Below are positions 1 through 8,807 of a DNA stretch of 64,000 nt, piece after piece. Positions within the stretch are counted from its first letter, which is position 1; each line of letters begins with the position of its first letter. A program made the translations under genes and the position numbers. Under the pieces are notes generated by a model. That model did no database searches. It had not been told where the DNA came from and worked only from the letters and a program-made list of their open reading frames with translations. This DNA is from Amycolatopsis sp. QT-25 (GTDB lineage Bacteria; Actinomycetota; Actinomycetes; Mycobacteriales; Pseudonocardiaceae): the NCBI RefSeq assembly GCF_029369745.1, contig NZ_CP120210.1, positions 3,162,001 through 3,226,000 on the forward strand, given 5' to 3'.

Positions 1-32
1 TCACCGGGCCCGGTGCCCGGGTACTTCCACAC

Positions 33-425
33 ATGACCTCTCTGTCGACGCGCCGCGTGCTTGACAAGAAGCACGCCGTCTCGACGCCTTCCGAGCCGCG
101 AGCACGCGGCGGACCGCGAGGACGCCTTCGCCTGCACGTGAGCAGACCGGCCAAAGGGACCGCCGTCGTCCAGGCGAACGGCGAGGTCGATCTCGGCACC
201 GCGCCGCGCCTTTGGGAGATGCTGAGCCAACGGCTCCACGGCAGCGGCACCAAGCTGATCCTGGACCTGTCCGAACTGGAGTTCTTCGGCGTACCGGGTG
301 TCCGGGTGCTCGAACGAGCGCAGTTGCTCGCGCAGGAGACGGGCACACTGCTCTTCGTCTTTCCCGGGGAATGCCGGTCCGCTCGCCGCCTGCTCGATCT
401 TCGTGAAGGTCTTCACGTCCTGTGA
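33..425 (+). CDS. STAS-domain anti-sigma factor antagonist
   Basis: A 130-residue protein whose C-terminal ~90 residues form a STAS domain: a beta-rich start around VVQANGEVDLGTAPRLWEML, then LILDLSELEFFGVPGVRVLE, the position where antagonists of the SpoIIAA/RsbV family carry the phosphorylatable Ser/Thr. Here the local sequence is FFGVPGVRV with no Ser/Thr at the usual DSSG place, so classic phospho-switching is doubtful. The first ~35 residues are basic and low complexity. The gene converges with the PucR-type gene, leaving 17 nt between stops. Family knowledge says such proteins bind anti-sigma kinases; the partner is not identifiable here. No clear ribosome site precedes the ATG, so the N-terminus is uncertain. 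Confidence 0.8.
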   Translation: MTSLSTRRVLDKKHAVSTPSEPRARGGPRGRLRLHVSRPAKGTAVVQANGEVDLGTAPRLWEMLSQRLHGSGTKLILDLSELEFFGVPGVRVLERAQLLAQETGTLLFVFPGECRSARRLLDLREGLHVL

Positions 426-442
426 GCGCCGCTCGTGAGACG

Positions 443-1687
443 TCACAGGGGCTTGGCGGCCGCACGGGCCGTGAGGGCCGCGTGCAGCAGGGCCACGTGC
501 TCCAGCCGGGTGGGATCCAGCCCGGTGAGTTCGGCGATCCGGCGCAGCCGGTAGTCGACGGTGTTGGGATGGACGTGCAGTGCGGCGGCGGTCTGCCGTC
601 GTCCTCCGCGGCGGAGAAAGGTCTCCAACGTCTGCAGGAGCTCCTCGTTGCCGTCCAGCGGTGCCAGCCGGGTGGCCAGGCGGTCGAGCGCCGGGCCGGG
701 GCGCGAAAGCTGATATTCGAGGAGGACGTCGTCGAGCCGGTACAGCCCGGGCGGCCGCCCGGATCCGGTGGCGACCGCGAGCACGTCTTGCGCGAGCCGC
801 ACCGCCGCGGGCACTCCGGACGGTTCGGCCGCGGCGGTGCCGGCGATGACTTCGGCTCCCGCCGTGCGGGCGACGTCGGCGAGGACCCGCTCCAGCCGCG
901 TCCAGTCGCGTGTGGACAGTTCCCCGGCAGCTTTCTCTTGTGGCACCAAAGCGATTCCGCCTTCGGGGGTGAGCGAGGTGAGCACCGTGCCCCGGACCTG
1001 CCGCTCCAGTTCGACCCGCAGCCGCCGGAGTTTGCGGCGTCCGGCGACCAGCGGGTCGACCCCGGTGGTGGCCTCGTCCGGATGTGCGCCGACCGACGCG
1101 GCGAGCACGATGTAGCACGGCGGCAGGCGCAGCCCGGCCTGTCCCGCCGCGACCTCCGCGGGTGCACCGTCGAGCAGGGTGGAAAGCACGGCGTACCGCG
1201 CCGAACGCTCGTCGTCGAACATGGTCCGGCGTTCGTCGAGATACCCCGCGCCGACCGCGGGAGTGACCACTTCCAGATAACGCAGGGTGAGCGCGTTGAC
1301 CGCGAGGACGTCGGTGACCTCGTCCGGCCGCGCGTCCGGCGTCAGCGACGCCCAAACCACCTGGATTCCGATGTGGTACGCGGTGAGCACGATGTCGACG
1401 GGGATGCCCTCCTCCGCGCGCCGGGCCGCCGATTCGCGGAGGAAATCGAGCTCCTCCCGGGTCGGCGTGGACCCGGTGCGCAGAGTGTCGATGAACGAAC
1501 GCAGGTTCTGCTCGATCACATGCGTGATGTCGCCACTGAGTTCTTCGGCGGGCAACAGGCCGTACTGCGGGATCCGGGAGACGATCTCGGCGAGGACCGT
1601 CTTCGCGAGCGACGGCAGGACCTCGGTCAGCCGCTCCGTCAGCGGACGTCCGCCGATGCGGAACCCTGCATCCTGCTCACCCGTCAC
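443..1687 (-). CDS. PucR/CdaR-type helix-turn-helix transcriptional regulator
   Basis: A 414-residue regulator. The C-terminal ~60 residues hold the PucR-type HTH: an array like TAAALHVHPNTVDYRLRRIA, the standard HTH_30 signature. The N-terminal 160 residues are helical and resemble the RsbR/PucR-type sensory region (ITHVIEQNLRSFIDTLRTG), and the middle has the degenerate nucleotide-cyclase-like fold usual in this family (around LPPCYIVLAASVGAH). The start is a GTG with only a weak purine stretch upstream. It sits between two STAS genes, one convergent and one on the same strand upstream, so a link with partner-switching control is possible. The effector is unknown. Confidence 0.85.
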   Translation of the reverse strand: MTGEQDAGFRIGGRPLTERLTEVLPSLAKTVLAEIVSRIPQYGLLPAEELSGDITHVIEQNLRSFIDTLRTGSTPTREELDFLRESAARRAEEGIPVDIVLTAYHIGIQVVWASLTPDARPDEVTDVLAVNALTLRYLEVVTPAVGAGYLDERRTMFDDERSARYAVLSTLLDGAPAEVAAGQAGLRLPPCYIVLAASVGAHPDEATTGVDPLVAGRRKLRRLRVELERQVRGTVLTSLTPEGGIALVPQEKAAGELSTRDWTRLERVLADVARTAGAEVIAGTAAAEPSGVPAAVRLAQDVLAVATGSGRPPGLYRLDDVLLEYQLSRPGPALDRLATRLAPLDGNEELLQTLETFLRRGGRRQTAAALHVHPNTVDYRLRRIAELTGLDPTRLEHVALLHAALTARAAAKPL

Positions 1688-1709
1688 AACCGCCCATCAT
1701 GACACCTGG

Positions 1710-2111
1710 TCAGCGAACGAGCGCGTCCCGTGCCGAATCGAGAGTGGGGTGCACGGTGAAGACGGCGTCGAGGCCGAGCAGCGACATCGGTCGCAGCAGG
1801 GCTCGCTCCCGGGTGACGATGATGAACGGGACGCCCGCTTCCTCGGCCTTCGCTCGAATCTGGACAAGGGCGGTGAAACCGGACGAATCGCAGAAGGTCA
1901 CCGCGGACAGGTCCGCGATCAGCGCCGCCGGGGAGAACAGGAGCTCCTCTTCCATCGCACGGCGCAGGCCGGCGGAGACGGCAAGATCGATTTCGCCCGA
2001 CACGGTGACGACCGTGTCGGTGCCGGACGTGGTGACCGAGATGTCGAGAGGAGACACGAATCTCCGTGCCGACCGTGGGGGATCGGAAGCGGTAGCGCGA
2101 TAGTCGGTCAA
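1710..2111 (-). CDS. STAS-domain anti-sigma factor antagonist
   Basis: A 133-residue protein with a full STAS domain: SGEIDLAVSAGLRRAMEEEL, then IADLSAVTFCDSSGFTALVQ, where the Ser in CDSSG matches the phosphorylation site of SpoIIAA/RsbV proteins. I chose a TTG start because AAGGAG stands 5 nt before it; the open frame continues upstream to about 2294 but that part is arginine-rich and does not look like protein. Stop lies 22 nt before the PucR-type regulator start on the same strand, so the two may be cotranscribed. It is the best candidate at this end of the window for a working phospho-regulated antagonist. Confidence 0.85.
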   Translation of the reverse strand: MTDYRATASDPPRSARRFVSPLDISVTTSGTDTVVTVSGEIDLAVSAGLRRAMEEELLFSPAALIADLSAVTFCDSSGFTALVQIRAKAEEAGVPFIIVTRERALLRPMSLLGLDAVFTVHPTLDSARDALVR

Positions 2112-2316
2112 GTTGACTCCTTGCCGGTACGGGGGGACCGGCGATTGCCCGATGGGCATGCCGGACCCAGAGGAAAGGACCCGGCGGCTGGTGTCTGAAC
2201 CGCGACTGGCCAACCGTAGCAGCCTTGTGGGCCGACCCGCCGGATGAGCGGTGTCCGGCTCCTCACCCGGGACGCCTCGTAGGCTGAATGCCACAAGCGG
2301 CGGATGGGAGGTCGGG

Positions 2317-3051
2317 GTGACCGGGACGACAACGGCCGAGGTGTCGGCCGAACTGGCCGCGCTCGACGACCCGCGCGCACGTCAGGTGAACGAGAAGCAC
2401 GGTGACGACCACGGGGTCAACCTCGGCAAGCTGCGCGCGCTCGCGAAGCGGCTGAAGATTCGACAGGAGCTCGCGCTGGAGCTCTGGGAAACGGACGACA
2501 CCGCGGCGAGACTCCTCGCGCTGCTGATCTGCCGCCCGAAAGCATTCGAGCGTGACGACCTGGATCGCATGGTGCGTGAAGCACGAACCCCGAAGGTGCA
2601 CGACTGGCTCGTGAACCACGTGGTCAAGAAGAACCCGCACGCCGAGGAGCTGCGCCTGGCCTGGTCCGCCGATCCCGATCCCGTGGTCGCGAGCGCCGGT
2701 TGGGCGTTGACCACCGAACGGGTGGCGAAGACGCCCGAGGGCCTCGACCTCGCCCGGCTGCTCGACGTCATCGAGGCGGAGCTGAAGACCGCGCCGGATC
2801 GCCTGCAGTGGGCGATGAACCACTGCCTGGCACAGATCGGGATCGACCACACGGAGCACCGTGCCCGGGCGATCGGCATCGGGGAGCGCCTGGAGGTGCT
2901 CAAGGACTATCCGACCCCGCCGAACTGCACGTCACCGTTCGCGCCGGTCTGGATCGCCGAGATCGTACGGCGGCGGGAGGAGCGGGTTCAGCCGATCAGG
3001 CAAGCGTCGTCGAACAGCGACGGCGTCCGAACAAACGGCTCTTCTCCCTGA
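2317..3051 (+). CDS. DNA alkylation repair (AlkD-like, HEAT-repeat) protein
   Basis: A 244-residue all-helical protein resembling the AlkC/AlkD-type DNA alkylation repair family, which excise alkylated bases using stacked HEAT-like repeats. The repeats show as paired helices around KLRALAKRLKIRQELALELW, VHDWLVNHVVKKNPHAEELR, PVVASAGWALTTERVAK and LQWAMNHCLAQIGIDH. The GTG start has GGGAGG 5 nt upstream; an open frame 66 nt further upstream overlaps the divergent STAS gene region and is unlikely. The final ~20 residues (after EIVRRREERVQ) look like a nonconserved tail. Catalytic residues of AlkD cannot be assigned by eye, so activity is inferred from family resemblance only. Confidence 0.75.
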   Translation: MTGTTTAEVSAELAALDDPRARQVNEKHGDDHGVNLGKLRALAKRLKIRQELALELWETDDTAARLLALLICRPKAFERDDLDRMVREARTPKVHDWLVNHVVKKNPHAEELRLAWSADPDPVVASAGWALTTERVAKTPEGLDLARLLDVIEAELKTAPDRLQWAMNHCLAQIGIDHTEHRARAIGIGERLEVLKDYPTPPNCTSPFAPVWIAEIVRRREERVQPIRQASSNSDGVRTNGSSP

Positions 3052-3211
3052 CCGACGCCGGCGCGGGTCGAGGCGGGTCACGCGCCTCGTGTCGGCCCTT
3101 GTCTGACCCTTGCTCACGGTATGACGTTCGAACAGGGAGAGCATTCGCTGGTGTGCCGGGTTCTCGCCGTTCTCGATCGGCGTGCGACCACGAACGACGA
3201 AGGAGATCGGC

Positions 3212-3634
3212 TTGACCGAGCGGAAAACGGGTCCGAAATTCCGTCAGGTGGTGCTGGACTGCACCGACGTCCGCGCGCTGGCGGAGTTCTACCGGCGTCT
3301 GCTGGTGTGGGACTACCGCCCCGGGGACGAACCGCCCGCACCCGGCACCGACGACAAGGACTGGCTGGTGCTGAGAAACCCGGACGGCGGCGCGCAACTC
3401 GCCTTCCAGCAGGTCGACCGGCTGCCGGAGGCGAGCTGGCCGGACGCCGGACCGGTACCCCAGCAACTGCACCTGGATCTGACCGTGGACTCGGTCGAGG
3501 AGCTGCAGGAGCAGCACGCCCGCGTCCTCGAACTCGGCGGGCGGCTCCGGAGCGACCGGAGCGAAGATCCGGAAGAACCGCTGCGCGTCTACGTGGATCC
3601 GGCGGGGCATCCGTTCTGCGTCTTCGTCGGCTGA
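3212..3634 (+). CDS. VOC (glyoxalase/dioxygenase-fold) family protein
   Basis: A 140-residue single vicinal-oxygen-chelate domain: FRQVVLDCTDVRALAEFYRR at the start of the fold, LHLDLTVDSVEELQEQHARV in the middle and YVDPAGHPFCVFVG at the end, the usual close of actinobacterial VOC proteins. The TTG start has AAGGAG 6 nt before it; a GTG 30 nt upstream lacks such a site. The fold binds divalent metal in many members, but substrate cannot be told. Distantly similar to the second VOC protein at 5360 although the two belong to different subgroups. No obvious operon partner: the next gene begins 123 nt downstream. Confidence 0.85.
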   Translation: MTERKTGPKFRQVVLDCTDVRALAEFYRRLLVWDYRPGDEPPAPGTDDKDWLVLRNPDGGAQLAFQQVDRLPEASWPDAGPVPQQLHLDLTVDSVEELQEQHARVLELGGRLRSDRSEDPEEPLRVYVDPAGHPFCVFVG

Positions 3635-3757
3635 AGGAGCGCGCCGGGTCGGTGTCCGGTAGGCGATCTCGACGGCGTGGTGGAGTGCCGGAGCACGCCC
3701 GCTGGAGGCCGACCAGTCGTCTGAAGACATTCAGGTCGCTGTTGATAGCTTCCCGGC

Positions 3758-4312
3758 ATGACGACCGCGCTGATCATCGGTGATCTCCAACGAGGCATCA
3801 CGGGCGACTACCCGTTCGCCGAGCAAGTCCTGCCGCCGGTCGCGGCCCTGCTGCCTCGTGCCCGCGCGGCCGGCGCGCTGGTCGTGTTCGTACGCTTCGC
3901 GCTCCGGGGCAACGGCGCTGATCTGCCCGCGGGGAACGCGATGTTCAAGGCGTTCCACGAGGCGGGGGACACCTTTCACGAGGGTTCGGCCGGGACCGGG
4001 CTCGCCCTGCCGGTCGCCGACGAGGACGTGGTCGTGCTGAAACGCCGTGCCAGCGCGTTCGCGGGCACGGATCTCGATCTGGTGCTTCGCGCCCGCGGCG
4101 TCGACACCGTCGTGCTCGCCGGAGTCGCGACCAGCGCGATGGTGGCCGCGACCTCCTACGACGCGGCCGATCGCGGCTACCGTGTGACCGTGCTGCGCGA
4201 CGGTTGCGCCGACGGCGACCCGGCGATGCACGACTTCTTCGTGGACGCGGTCTTCCCGAGCCGGGGGTTCGAGGTCGTGACGTGCGCGGACTGGCTCGTC
4301 GACGGCGAATAA
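3758..4312 (+). CDS. isochorismatase-fold hydrolase lacking the catalytic cysteine
   Basis: A 184-residue cysteine-hydrolase (isochorismatase-like) fold protein. Asp in ALIIGDLQRG and Lys in VVVLKRRASAF match two of the family triad positions. The third position, usually Cys in a motif such as GVATDYCV, reads GVATSAMVAATS here, so Ala/Met stand where the nucleophile is expected. Cys-less relatives are known in this superfamily (EntB- and PhzD-type isochorismatases act without it), and many actinobacterial homologues have a similar TSG/TSA form, so the protein may still catalyse a vinyl-ether-type hydrolysis or be a binding protein. It precedes the aldo/keto reductase by 61 nt on the same strand. 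Confidence 0.8.
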   Translation: MTTALIIGDLQRGITGDYPFAEQVLPPVAALLPRARAAGALVVFVRFALRGNGADLPAGNAMFKAFHEAGDTFHEGSAGTGLALPVADEDVVVLKRRASAFAGTDLDLVLRARGVDTVVLAGVATSAMVAATSYDAADRGYRVTVLRDGCADGDPAMHDFFVDAVFPSRGFEVVTCADWLVDGE

Positions 4313-4373
4313 TCAGGAGACCGGGTCGCCCGGGTATGGCACCGTGGTCGCCGAACCGATCAAGGGGGACGGG

Positions 4374-5360
4374 ATGGACACGAGACGACTCGGGCGCACC
4401 GAGGTCGAGGTGACGCGGCTCGGGTTCGGTGGCGGCCCGCTGGGTGGGCTGTTCGCGCCGCTGGACGACGACACCGGGGCGGGAGCGCTGGCCGCGGCCT
4501 GGGACGCCGGGATCCGGTACTACGACACGTCTCCGCACTACGGGATCGGGCATTCCGAGCGCCGGATCGGCGAGTTCCTGCGCTCGCGGCCGCGTGATTC
4601 CTTCGTGCTGTCCACGAAGGTCGGCCGCCTGCTGGTCCCGCGGGAGCCGGACGGGCGAAGGGATCCCGCGGGCTTCCACGTCCCCGCGACGCACGATCGC
4701 GTACGCGACTTCACCCGCGACGGGATCCGGCGCAGCGTCGAAGAGTCCCTGGAGCGGATGGGCCTGGACCGGATCGACGTGCTGTACCTGCACGACGCCG
4801 AGGAGTTCTTCGACGACGCGCTGCGCGAGGGCTATCCGGCCCTGGCGGAACTGCGATCGGAAGGGATCGTCGGCGCGATCGGCGCCGGCATGTACGACAC
4901 GGACATGCTGACCACCTTGGTCGAGGAGACCGATGCCGACGTGGTCATGCAGTCCGGCCGCCACACCCTGCTCGATCACCGCGCGCTCGACACGTTCCTG
5001 CCCGCGTGCGAGGAACGCGGTGTCTCGGTGATCGCCGCGTCGGTCTTCAACTCCGGGTTGCTCGCCGTGCCGAGGCCCGTCGCCGGAGCGCACTTCGACT
5101 ACGAGGTCGCCACGCCGGAGGTCGTGAAGCGGGCGAACGACATCGCCGACGTGTGCGAGGCGCACGGCGTGACGCTTCCGCAGGCGGCCATGGCGTTCCC
5201 CCTCCAGCATCCGGCCGTCGCCGGTATCGCGGTGGGAATGCGGTCCGCCGAAGAGGCACAACGCAACGTGGAAGCGTTCGCCGCGGAGGTTCCCGCGCAG
5301 GTCTGGACCGAACTGTGTGCCGCGGGCTTGATCCGTCCGGCAGCGATCAGGGTGCTCTGA
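4374..5360 (+). CDS. aldo/keto reductase
   Basis: A 328-residue NADP(H)-type aldo/keto reductase barrel. Visible signatures are the N-terminal LGFGGGPLGG, the catalytic Asp and Tyr in RYYDTSPHYG, Lys in VLSTKVGRL and His in VLYLHDAEEF. The pattern fits the sugar-dehydrogenase branch (D-threo-aldose/L-fucose dehydrogenase-like). ATG at 4374 is preceded by AAGGGGGA; the open frame upstream adds 10 unsupported residues. Its stop overlaps the ATG of the following VOC gene (TGATG), so the two are translationally coupled and may act on one pathway. Substrate is not determinable from sequence. Confidence 0.9.
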   Translation: MDTRRLGRTEVEVTRLGFGGGPLGGLFAPLDDDTGAGALAAAWDAGIRYYDTSPHYGIGHSERRIGEFLRSRPRDSFVLSTKVGRLLVPREPDGRRDPAGFHVPATHDRVRDFTRDGIRRSVEESLERMGLDRIDVLYLHDAEEFFDDALREGYPALAELRSEGIVGAIGAGMYDTDMLTTLVEETDADVVMQSGRHTLLDHRALDTFLPACEERGVSVIAASVFNSGLLAVPRPVAGAHFDYEVATPEVVKRANDIADVCEAHGVTLPQAAMAFPLQHPAVAGIAVGMRSAEEAQRNVEAFAAEVPAQVWTELCAAGLIRPAAIRVL

Positions 5361-5794
5361 TGGCGTCGGTGAAACAGGTCCAGGTCACCTTCGACTGCGC
5401 GGAACCCGAGCGCCTCGCCCGCTTCTGGTGCGAGGTACTGGGGTATGCCGTGCCCTCGCCACCGGACGGGTTCGCCACCTGGGACGACTACAACCGCACG
5501 CTGGCGCCCGAGAAACAGGACGCGAGCTTCGCCTGCGGGGACCCGACCGGAGTGGGGCCGCGGCTCTACTTCCAGCGCGTTCCCGAAGGCAAGGTCGTCA
5601 AGAACCGGGTGCATCTCTGTGTGCGGGCAGGCCTCGGGCTCGTGGGCGAAGAGCGCCTCGCCGCGCTCCAGGCCGAACGCGCCCGCCTGACAGCGCTCGG
5701 CGCGGTCTGCGAGCGGGTCATGCTCGCCGACGGGGAGAACGAGTCCTGCATCGTCATGCAGGACATCGAGGGCAACGAGTTCTGCCTCGACTGA
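5360..5794 (+). CDS. VOC family protein, coupled to aldo/keto reductase
   Basis: A 144-residue VOC-fold protein of the glyoxalase_6-like group: VQVTFDCAEPERLARFWCEV at the N-terminus, LYFQRVPEGKVVKNRVHLCV centrally and IVMQDIEGNEFCLD as the C-terminal strand. The start codon overlaps the stop of the aldo/keto reductase (shared A), indicating translational coupling. Actinobacterial homologues are commonly annotated as hypothetical; the function is unknown. It is the last gene before a 417-bp intergenic space containing a dispersed repeat. Confidence 0.88.
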   Translation: MASVKQVQVTFDCAEPERLARFWCEVLGYAVPSPPDGFATWDDYNRTLAPEKQDASFACGDPTGVGPRLYFQRVPEGKVVKNRVHLCVRAGLGLVGEERLAALQAERARLTALGAVCERVMLADGENESCIVMQDIEGNEFCLD

Positions 5795-5825
5795 GGTCGG
5801 GTTTCGTCGGCTGCGCCGGTGCGCC

Positions 5826-5935
5826 TGGGGTGGCCCACGAGAGAGAACCACGGCGGCGGCCTAGGGGACCGGTGAAGCCACACCGGCTCCTTTCAGGGAT
5901 TCCGCGCCTGCCTTCGACTTCAGTACGCCAAGTGT
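5826..5935 (+). repeat. dispersed intergenic repeat, copy A
   Basis: First of three related ~110-130 bp intergenic segments (others at 10169-10295 and, reversed, 39704-39832). Shared blocks are CCACGAGAGAGAA near one end, GGTGAAGCCAC in the middle and CTTCAGTACGCCAA at the other end. This copy lacks about 20 bp between the first two blocks compared with the other copies. It lies between the convergent VOC and sugar dehydrogenase genes, so it is not a promoter of either. No open reading frame is shared by the copies. Confidence 0.75.
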
Positions 5936-6165
5936 GCCTCACCCCTCAAAATGAGAGACCGGAAATGGTCGGCGGCAAAGGTCGCGGGAACCGTGGTGGC
6001 CTGGCCACAGGACGGCGGACATCGGGTGGGGTATCGGTACGGAAGGAATTCCGGGTAGGAGGTGTCGGATCGGCCCGGATGCCGGAGAAAGGCGGTTTCC
6101 GGCTACTGTCCGCAAAGGACGGTACGCAGGCGCGGCTCGTCCTCGACGAATGCTCCGCCGAGCGA

Positions 6166-6200
6166 CCGTGTCCCGGCCGCGAAAAGCGACCGGGACACGG
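6166..6200. terminator. hairpin terminator of the sugar dehydrogenase gene
   Basis: Perfect 11-bp inverted repeat CCGTGTCCCGG / CCGGGACACGG with a 13-nt loop, 12 nt beyond the stop of the minus-strand sugar dehydrogenase. No T-run follows, as is common for high-GC actinobacterial terminators. Repeat copy A lies 230 bp further on. Confidence 0.65.
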
Positions 6201-6211
6201 AAGACGACGGG

Positions 6212-8518
6212 TCAGCAGGGCTGCAACAGCCAGCAGAGCCGGTAGTTCGCCCGGTACGTCGCGGCCGTGCCCGGCGCGACGATGTTCTGTGTCCGCGCGC
6301 CGCCGTGCGCCCAGCTGGTGAAGGCGTACTTCAGGTTGGCCGGGGGCAGATTCTGCGGGCTGTCCGCGCTGATCGAGTTGGTGGATCCGGCGATCACCGT
6401 CCGGGAGAACGGCGTGCGCTGCTGTGTGCCGCCGACGGTGAGCGTCGCTTGGCTGGGATTGGAAGTGAAGCTCAAGGAGACCGTTTTCGGCTGCAGGTCG
6501 ATGGTCTTGGTACCGGTGCGGCCACCCGAGTCGGTCGCCGTGAGGGTCAGCTGCAGATAGGACGGGTAGTCGTGGTCCGGTGCGACGAACGAGCCGGACG
6601 CGACGCCGGGGAAGTCCTGGACGTTGTGCGTATGGCAGGTGCCGTTGGTCGCGCAGTGCCGGATCGCGAGCCGCCAGGTCAGCGCCGACGCCGGAAGCTG
6701 GCCGTCCTGGGCGTCGACAGCGCGGCCGGAGAACGAGACGGTCTGCCCGACCGACCAGGTCAGCGAGGTCGCCGGGCTGTCGATGACCGGTACCGGATCG
6801 AGGCCTTGCGGGTTCCCGACGGTGACCCGCACGGTCGTGGTCGCGGCGGCGCCGTGAGAGTCCGTCACCCGCAGTGCCGCGTCGACGGCGGTGGCCGAGG
6901 TGTAGGTCCAGGTGGGGCTGGTGGCCGACGAGTCGTCGTACGCGCCGTCGGCGTCGAGGTCCCAGGCGTGGGTCAGCGTGTCCCCGGTGTCCGGGTCGGT
7001 GGAAGCCGTGCCGTCGAACTGGACCGTCAGCGGCGCGGGCCCGCTCGCCGGGGTCGCTGTGGCCACCGCGGAGGGCGGCCGGTTGGTGCCGCCGGGATGG
7101 CTCACGCGGCGGAGTTCGCCGCTGCCCAGCGCGACGTAGAACAGGTCGCCGCCCGGTCCGGTGAGTACCTGCACCGGCGTGTTGACACCGGTCACGAACG
7201 GTACGAGCCGACTCGCGTTCGGCTGGCCGTCGACGGCCTGCATGGCCCAGATGCAGCCACGGGAAGAGTCGGAGAAGAACAACGCGCCGGAGTATTCGGC
7301 GGGGTAGTTGCTCCCGGACTCGAAGGCGATGCCGCTGATCGAAGAGCCGCCGGTGGGACACGGATCGCTCGCCACCACCTTGGCACGGTGGTTGTAGGCG
7401 TAGTACGGCGTGGAGTGCCCGCCGGAGGTGTAGAGGGACTCGCACCGGTCGAGGTTGGCGCCGTCGTATCCGGCCTGTCTGGCGCCGCCCTCGAAACAGG
7501 GCCAGCCGAAGTTCTCCGCCACACCGTCGCCGACATCGGCGACGCGGTTGATCTCCTCCCAGGTGTCCCAGCCGACGTCACCCGCCCAGAGCTCACGGGT
7601 CCCCGGCCGGAACCCGAACCGGAACTGGTTCCGCGCACCGTAGGCGATCACCCGCCGGGCGTTGGCGTCGGCGCTGTTCGCGAAGGGGTTTCCGGGCACG
7701 CCTTCGCCGGTGTCGGGATCGATGCGCAGCACCGTGCCGTTGAGCAGGACCGGCTGCCCGGCAGGGCGTCGCGGCGACTGCGAACGCAGCGCGCCGCCTT
7801 CGGCCGCCGGTGGCGTCAGGTTCGTCCCGGCGGGCGAGGGCGGATCGGCACAGGGGTTCCCGACCTGGCCGTAGTCGGTGAAGGTGAAGCTGGCACCGTC
7901 GCCGCCGCCCGCGTACAGGGCGCCGTCCGGTCCGAAGGCGAGCGCCCCGACGGAGTGGCTGGGGAATTGCTGGCACCATCCGGTGACCAGCGGCTTCTCG
8001 CTGACGGCCGTACCTGCCGAACCCATGGTCAGCTGGGAGACGCGGCCGGTGACGACGCACCCTTTGTCGGTCGCGCCCGGTGGAGTCGGGCAGGTGTCAC
8101 CCCACCTCGGCGCGGTACCGCCGGGCTCGGCGTCGAGGGTGTAGGAGACATAGACGTACGGCCTGGCGGGAAAAGCGGGGTCGACGGCCAGTCCGAGCAG
8201 GCCGCGATCCCAGAAATCCTGGGTCTGCGGACGGAGATCGGCGAAAACCGTCGCCGTCGTGTCGGCGAGCGAAGCGAAGACCTTGACCAGGCCGCTCTTC
8301 TCCGCGACGAACACCCGGCCGTCCGGCGCGAACGCGGTGGCGGTCGGTGAGCTGAGCCCGCCGATCGCCACCGTGTCGGTGAAACCGGCGGGCACGGCGG
8401 CTCCGGCGGGCGCCACGGTGACGAGCCCGGCGGCGAGCGCGCCGATCAGCGGGCCGACCACACCCACCGCCAACGCACGTCGTGATCTTCGAGTGAACAA
8501 GGAACGATGAGAACTCAT
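6212..8518 (-). CDS. secreted PQQ-type glucose/sorbosone dehydrogenase with PKD domain
   Basis: A 768-residue exported protein. The first ~40 residues form a signal peptide with twin arginines (FTRRSRRALAVG) and an AGA cleavage region, consistent with Tat export. Residues ~45-470 are a glucose/sorbosone dehydrogenase beta-propeller (LSSPTATAFAPDGRVFVAEK, HSVGALAFGPDGALYAGGGD, YGARNQFRFGFRPGTRELWA). A PKD domain follows (~485-575; PASGPAPLTVQFDGTASTDP), then a C-terminal beta domain ending in a Cys pair (LCWLLQPC). AGGAGG stands upstream of adjacent GTG and ATG codons; I chose the ATG. Such enzymes oxidise sugars or polyols at the cell surface; the substrate is unknown. Its own hairpin terminator lies downstream. 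Confidence 0.88.
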   Translation of the reverse strand: MSSHRSLFTRRSRRALAVGVVGPLIGALAAGLVTVAPAGAAVPAGFTDTVAIGGLSSPTATAFAPDGRVFVAEKSGLVKVFASLADTTATVFADLRPQTQDFWDRGLLGLAVDPAFPARPYVYVSYTLDAEPGGTAPRWGDTCPTPPGATDKGCVVTGRVSQLTMGSAGTAVSEKPLVTGWCQQFPSHSVGALAFGPDGALYAGGGDGASFTFTDYGQVGNPCADPPSPAGTNLTPPAAEGGALRSQSPRRPAGQPVLLNGTVLRIDPDTGEGVPGNPFANSADANARRVIAYGARNQFRFGFRPGTRELWAGDVGWDTWEEINRVADVGDGVAENFGWPCFEGGARQAGYDGANLDRCESLYTSGGHSTPYYAYNHRAKVVASDPCPTGGSSISGIAFESGSNYPAEYSGALFFSDSSRGCIWAMQAVDGQPNASRLVPFVTGVNTPVQVLTGPGGDLFYVALGSGELRRVSHPGGTNRPPSAVATATPASGPAPLTVQFDGTASTDPDTGDTLTHAWDLDADGAYDDSSATSPTWTYTSATAVDAALRVTDSHGAAATTTVRVTVGNPQGLDPVPVIDSPATSLTWSVGQTVSFSGRAVDAQDGQLPASALTWRLAIRHCATNGTCHTHNVQDFPGVASGSFVAPDHDYPSYLQLTLTATDSGGRTGTKTIDLQPKTVSLSFTSNPSQATLTVGGTQQRTPFSRTVIAGSTNSISADSPQNLPPANLKYAFTSWAHGGARTQNIVAPGTAATYRANYRLCWLLQPC

Positions 8519-8807
8519 CACAAGAACTCCTCCTGCGCAGGGACCGAACAGAACGAGGCAGCTGTCGGGTATGGCGTGCCGGCACCGAAAGTTGTTACGT
8601 GCCGGAGAAAAATGCGCACAAGTCGCTAAAAGACGGCCGAGCCGGACAGGTACCACCGAAGAAGCCAGGTGGAGAGGTTGGAAACTGAATCACCACGACG
8701 ACGGAGTGTTCGTCATTCGACAGTTCTTTCGAAGACGATTCCGCTTGCGCGTTTCTCGACGCAGGACATCGCTTCTTGCGGAGAAAGGGGAATCGTGGCT
8801 GCCGGCT

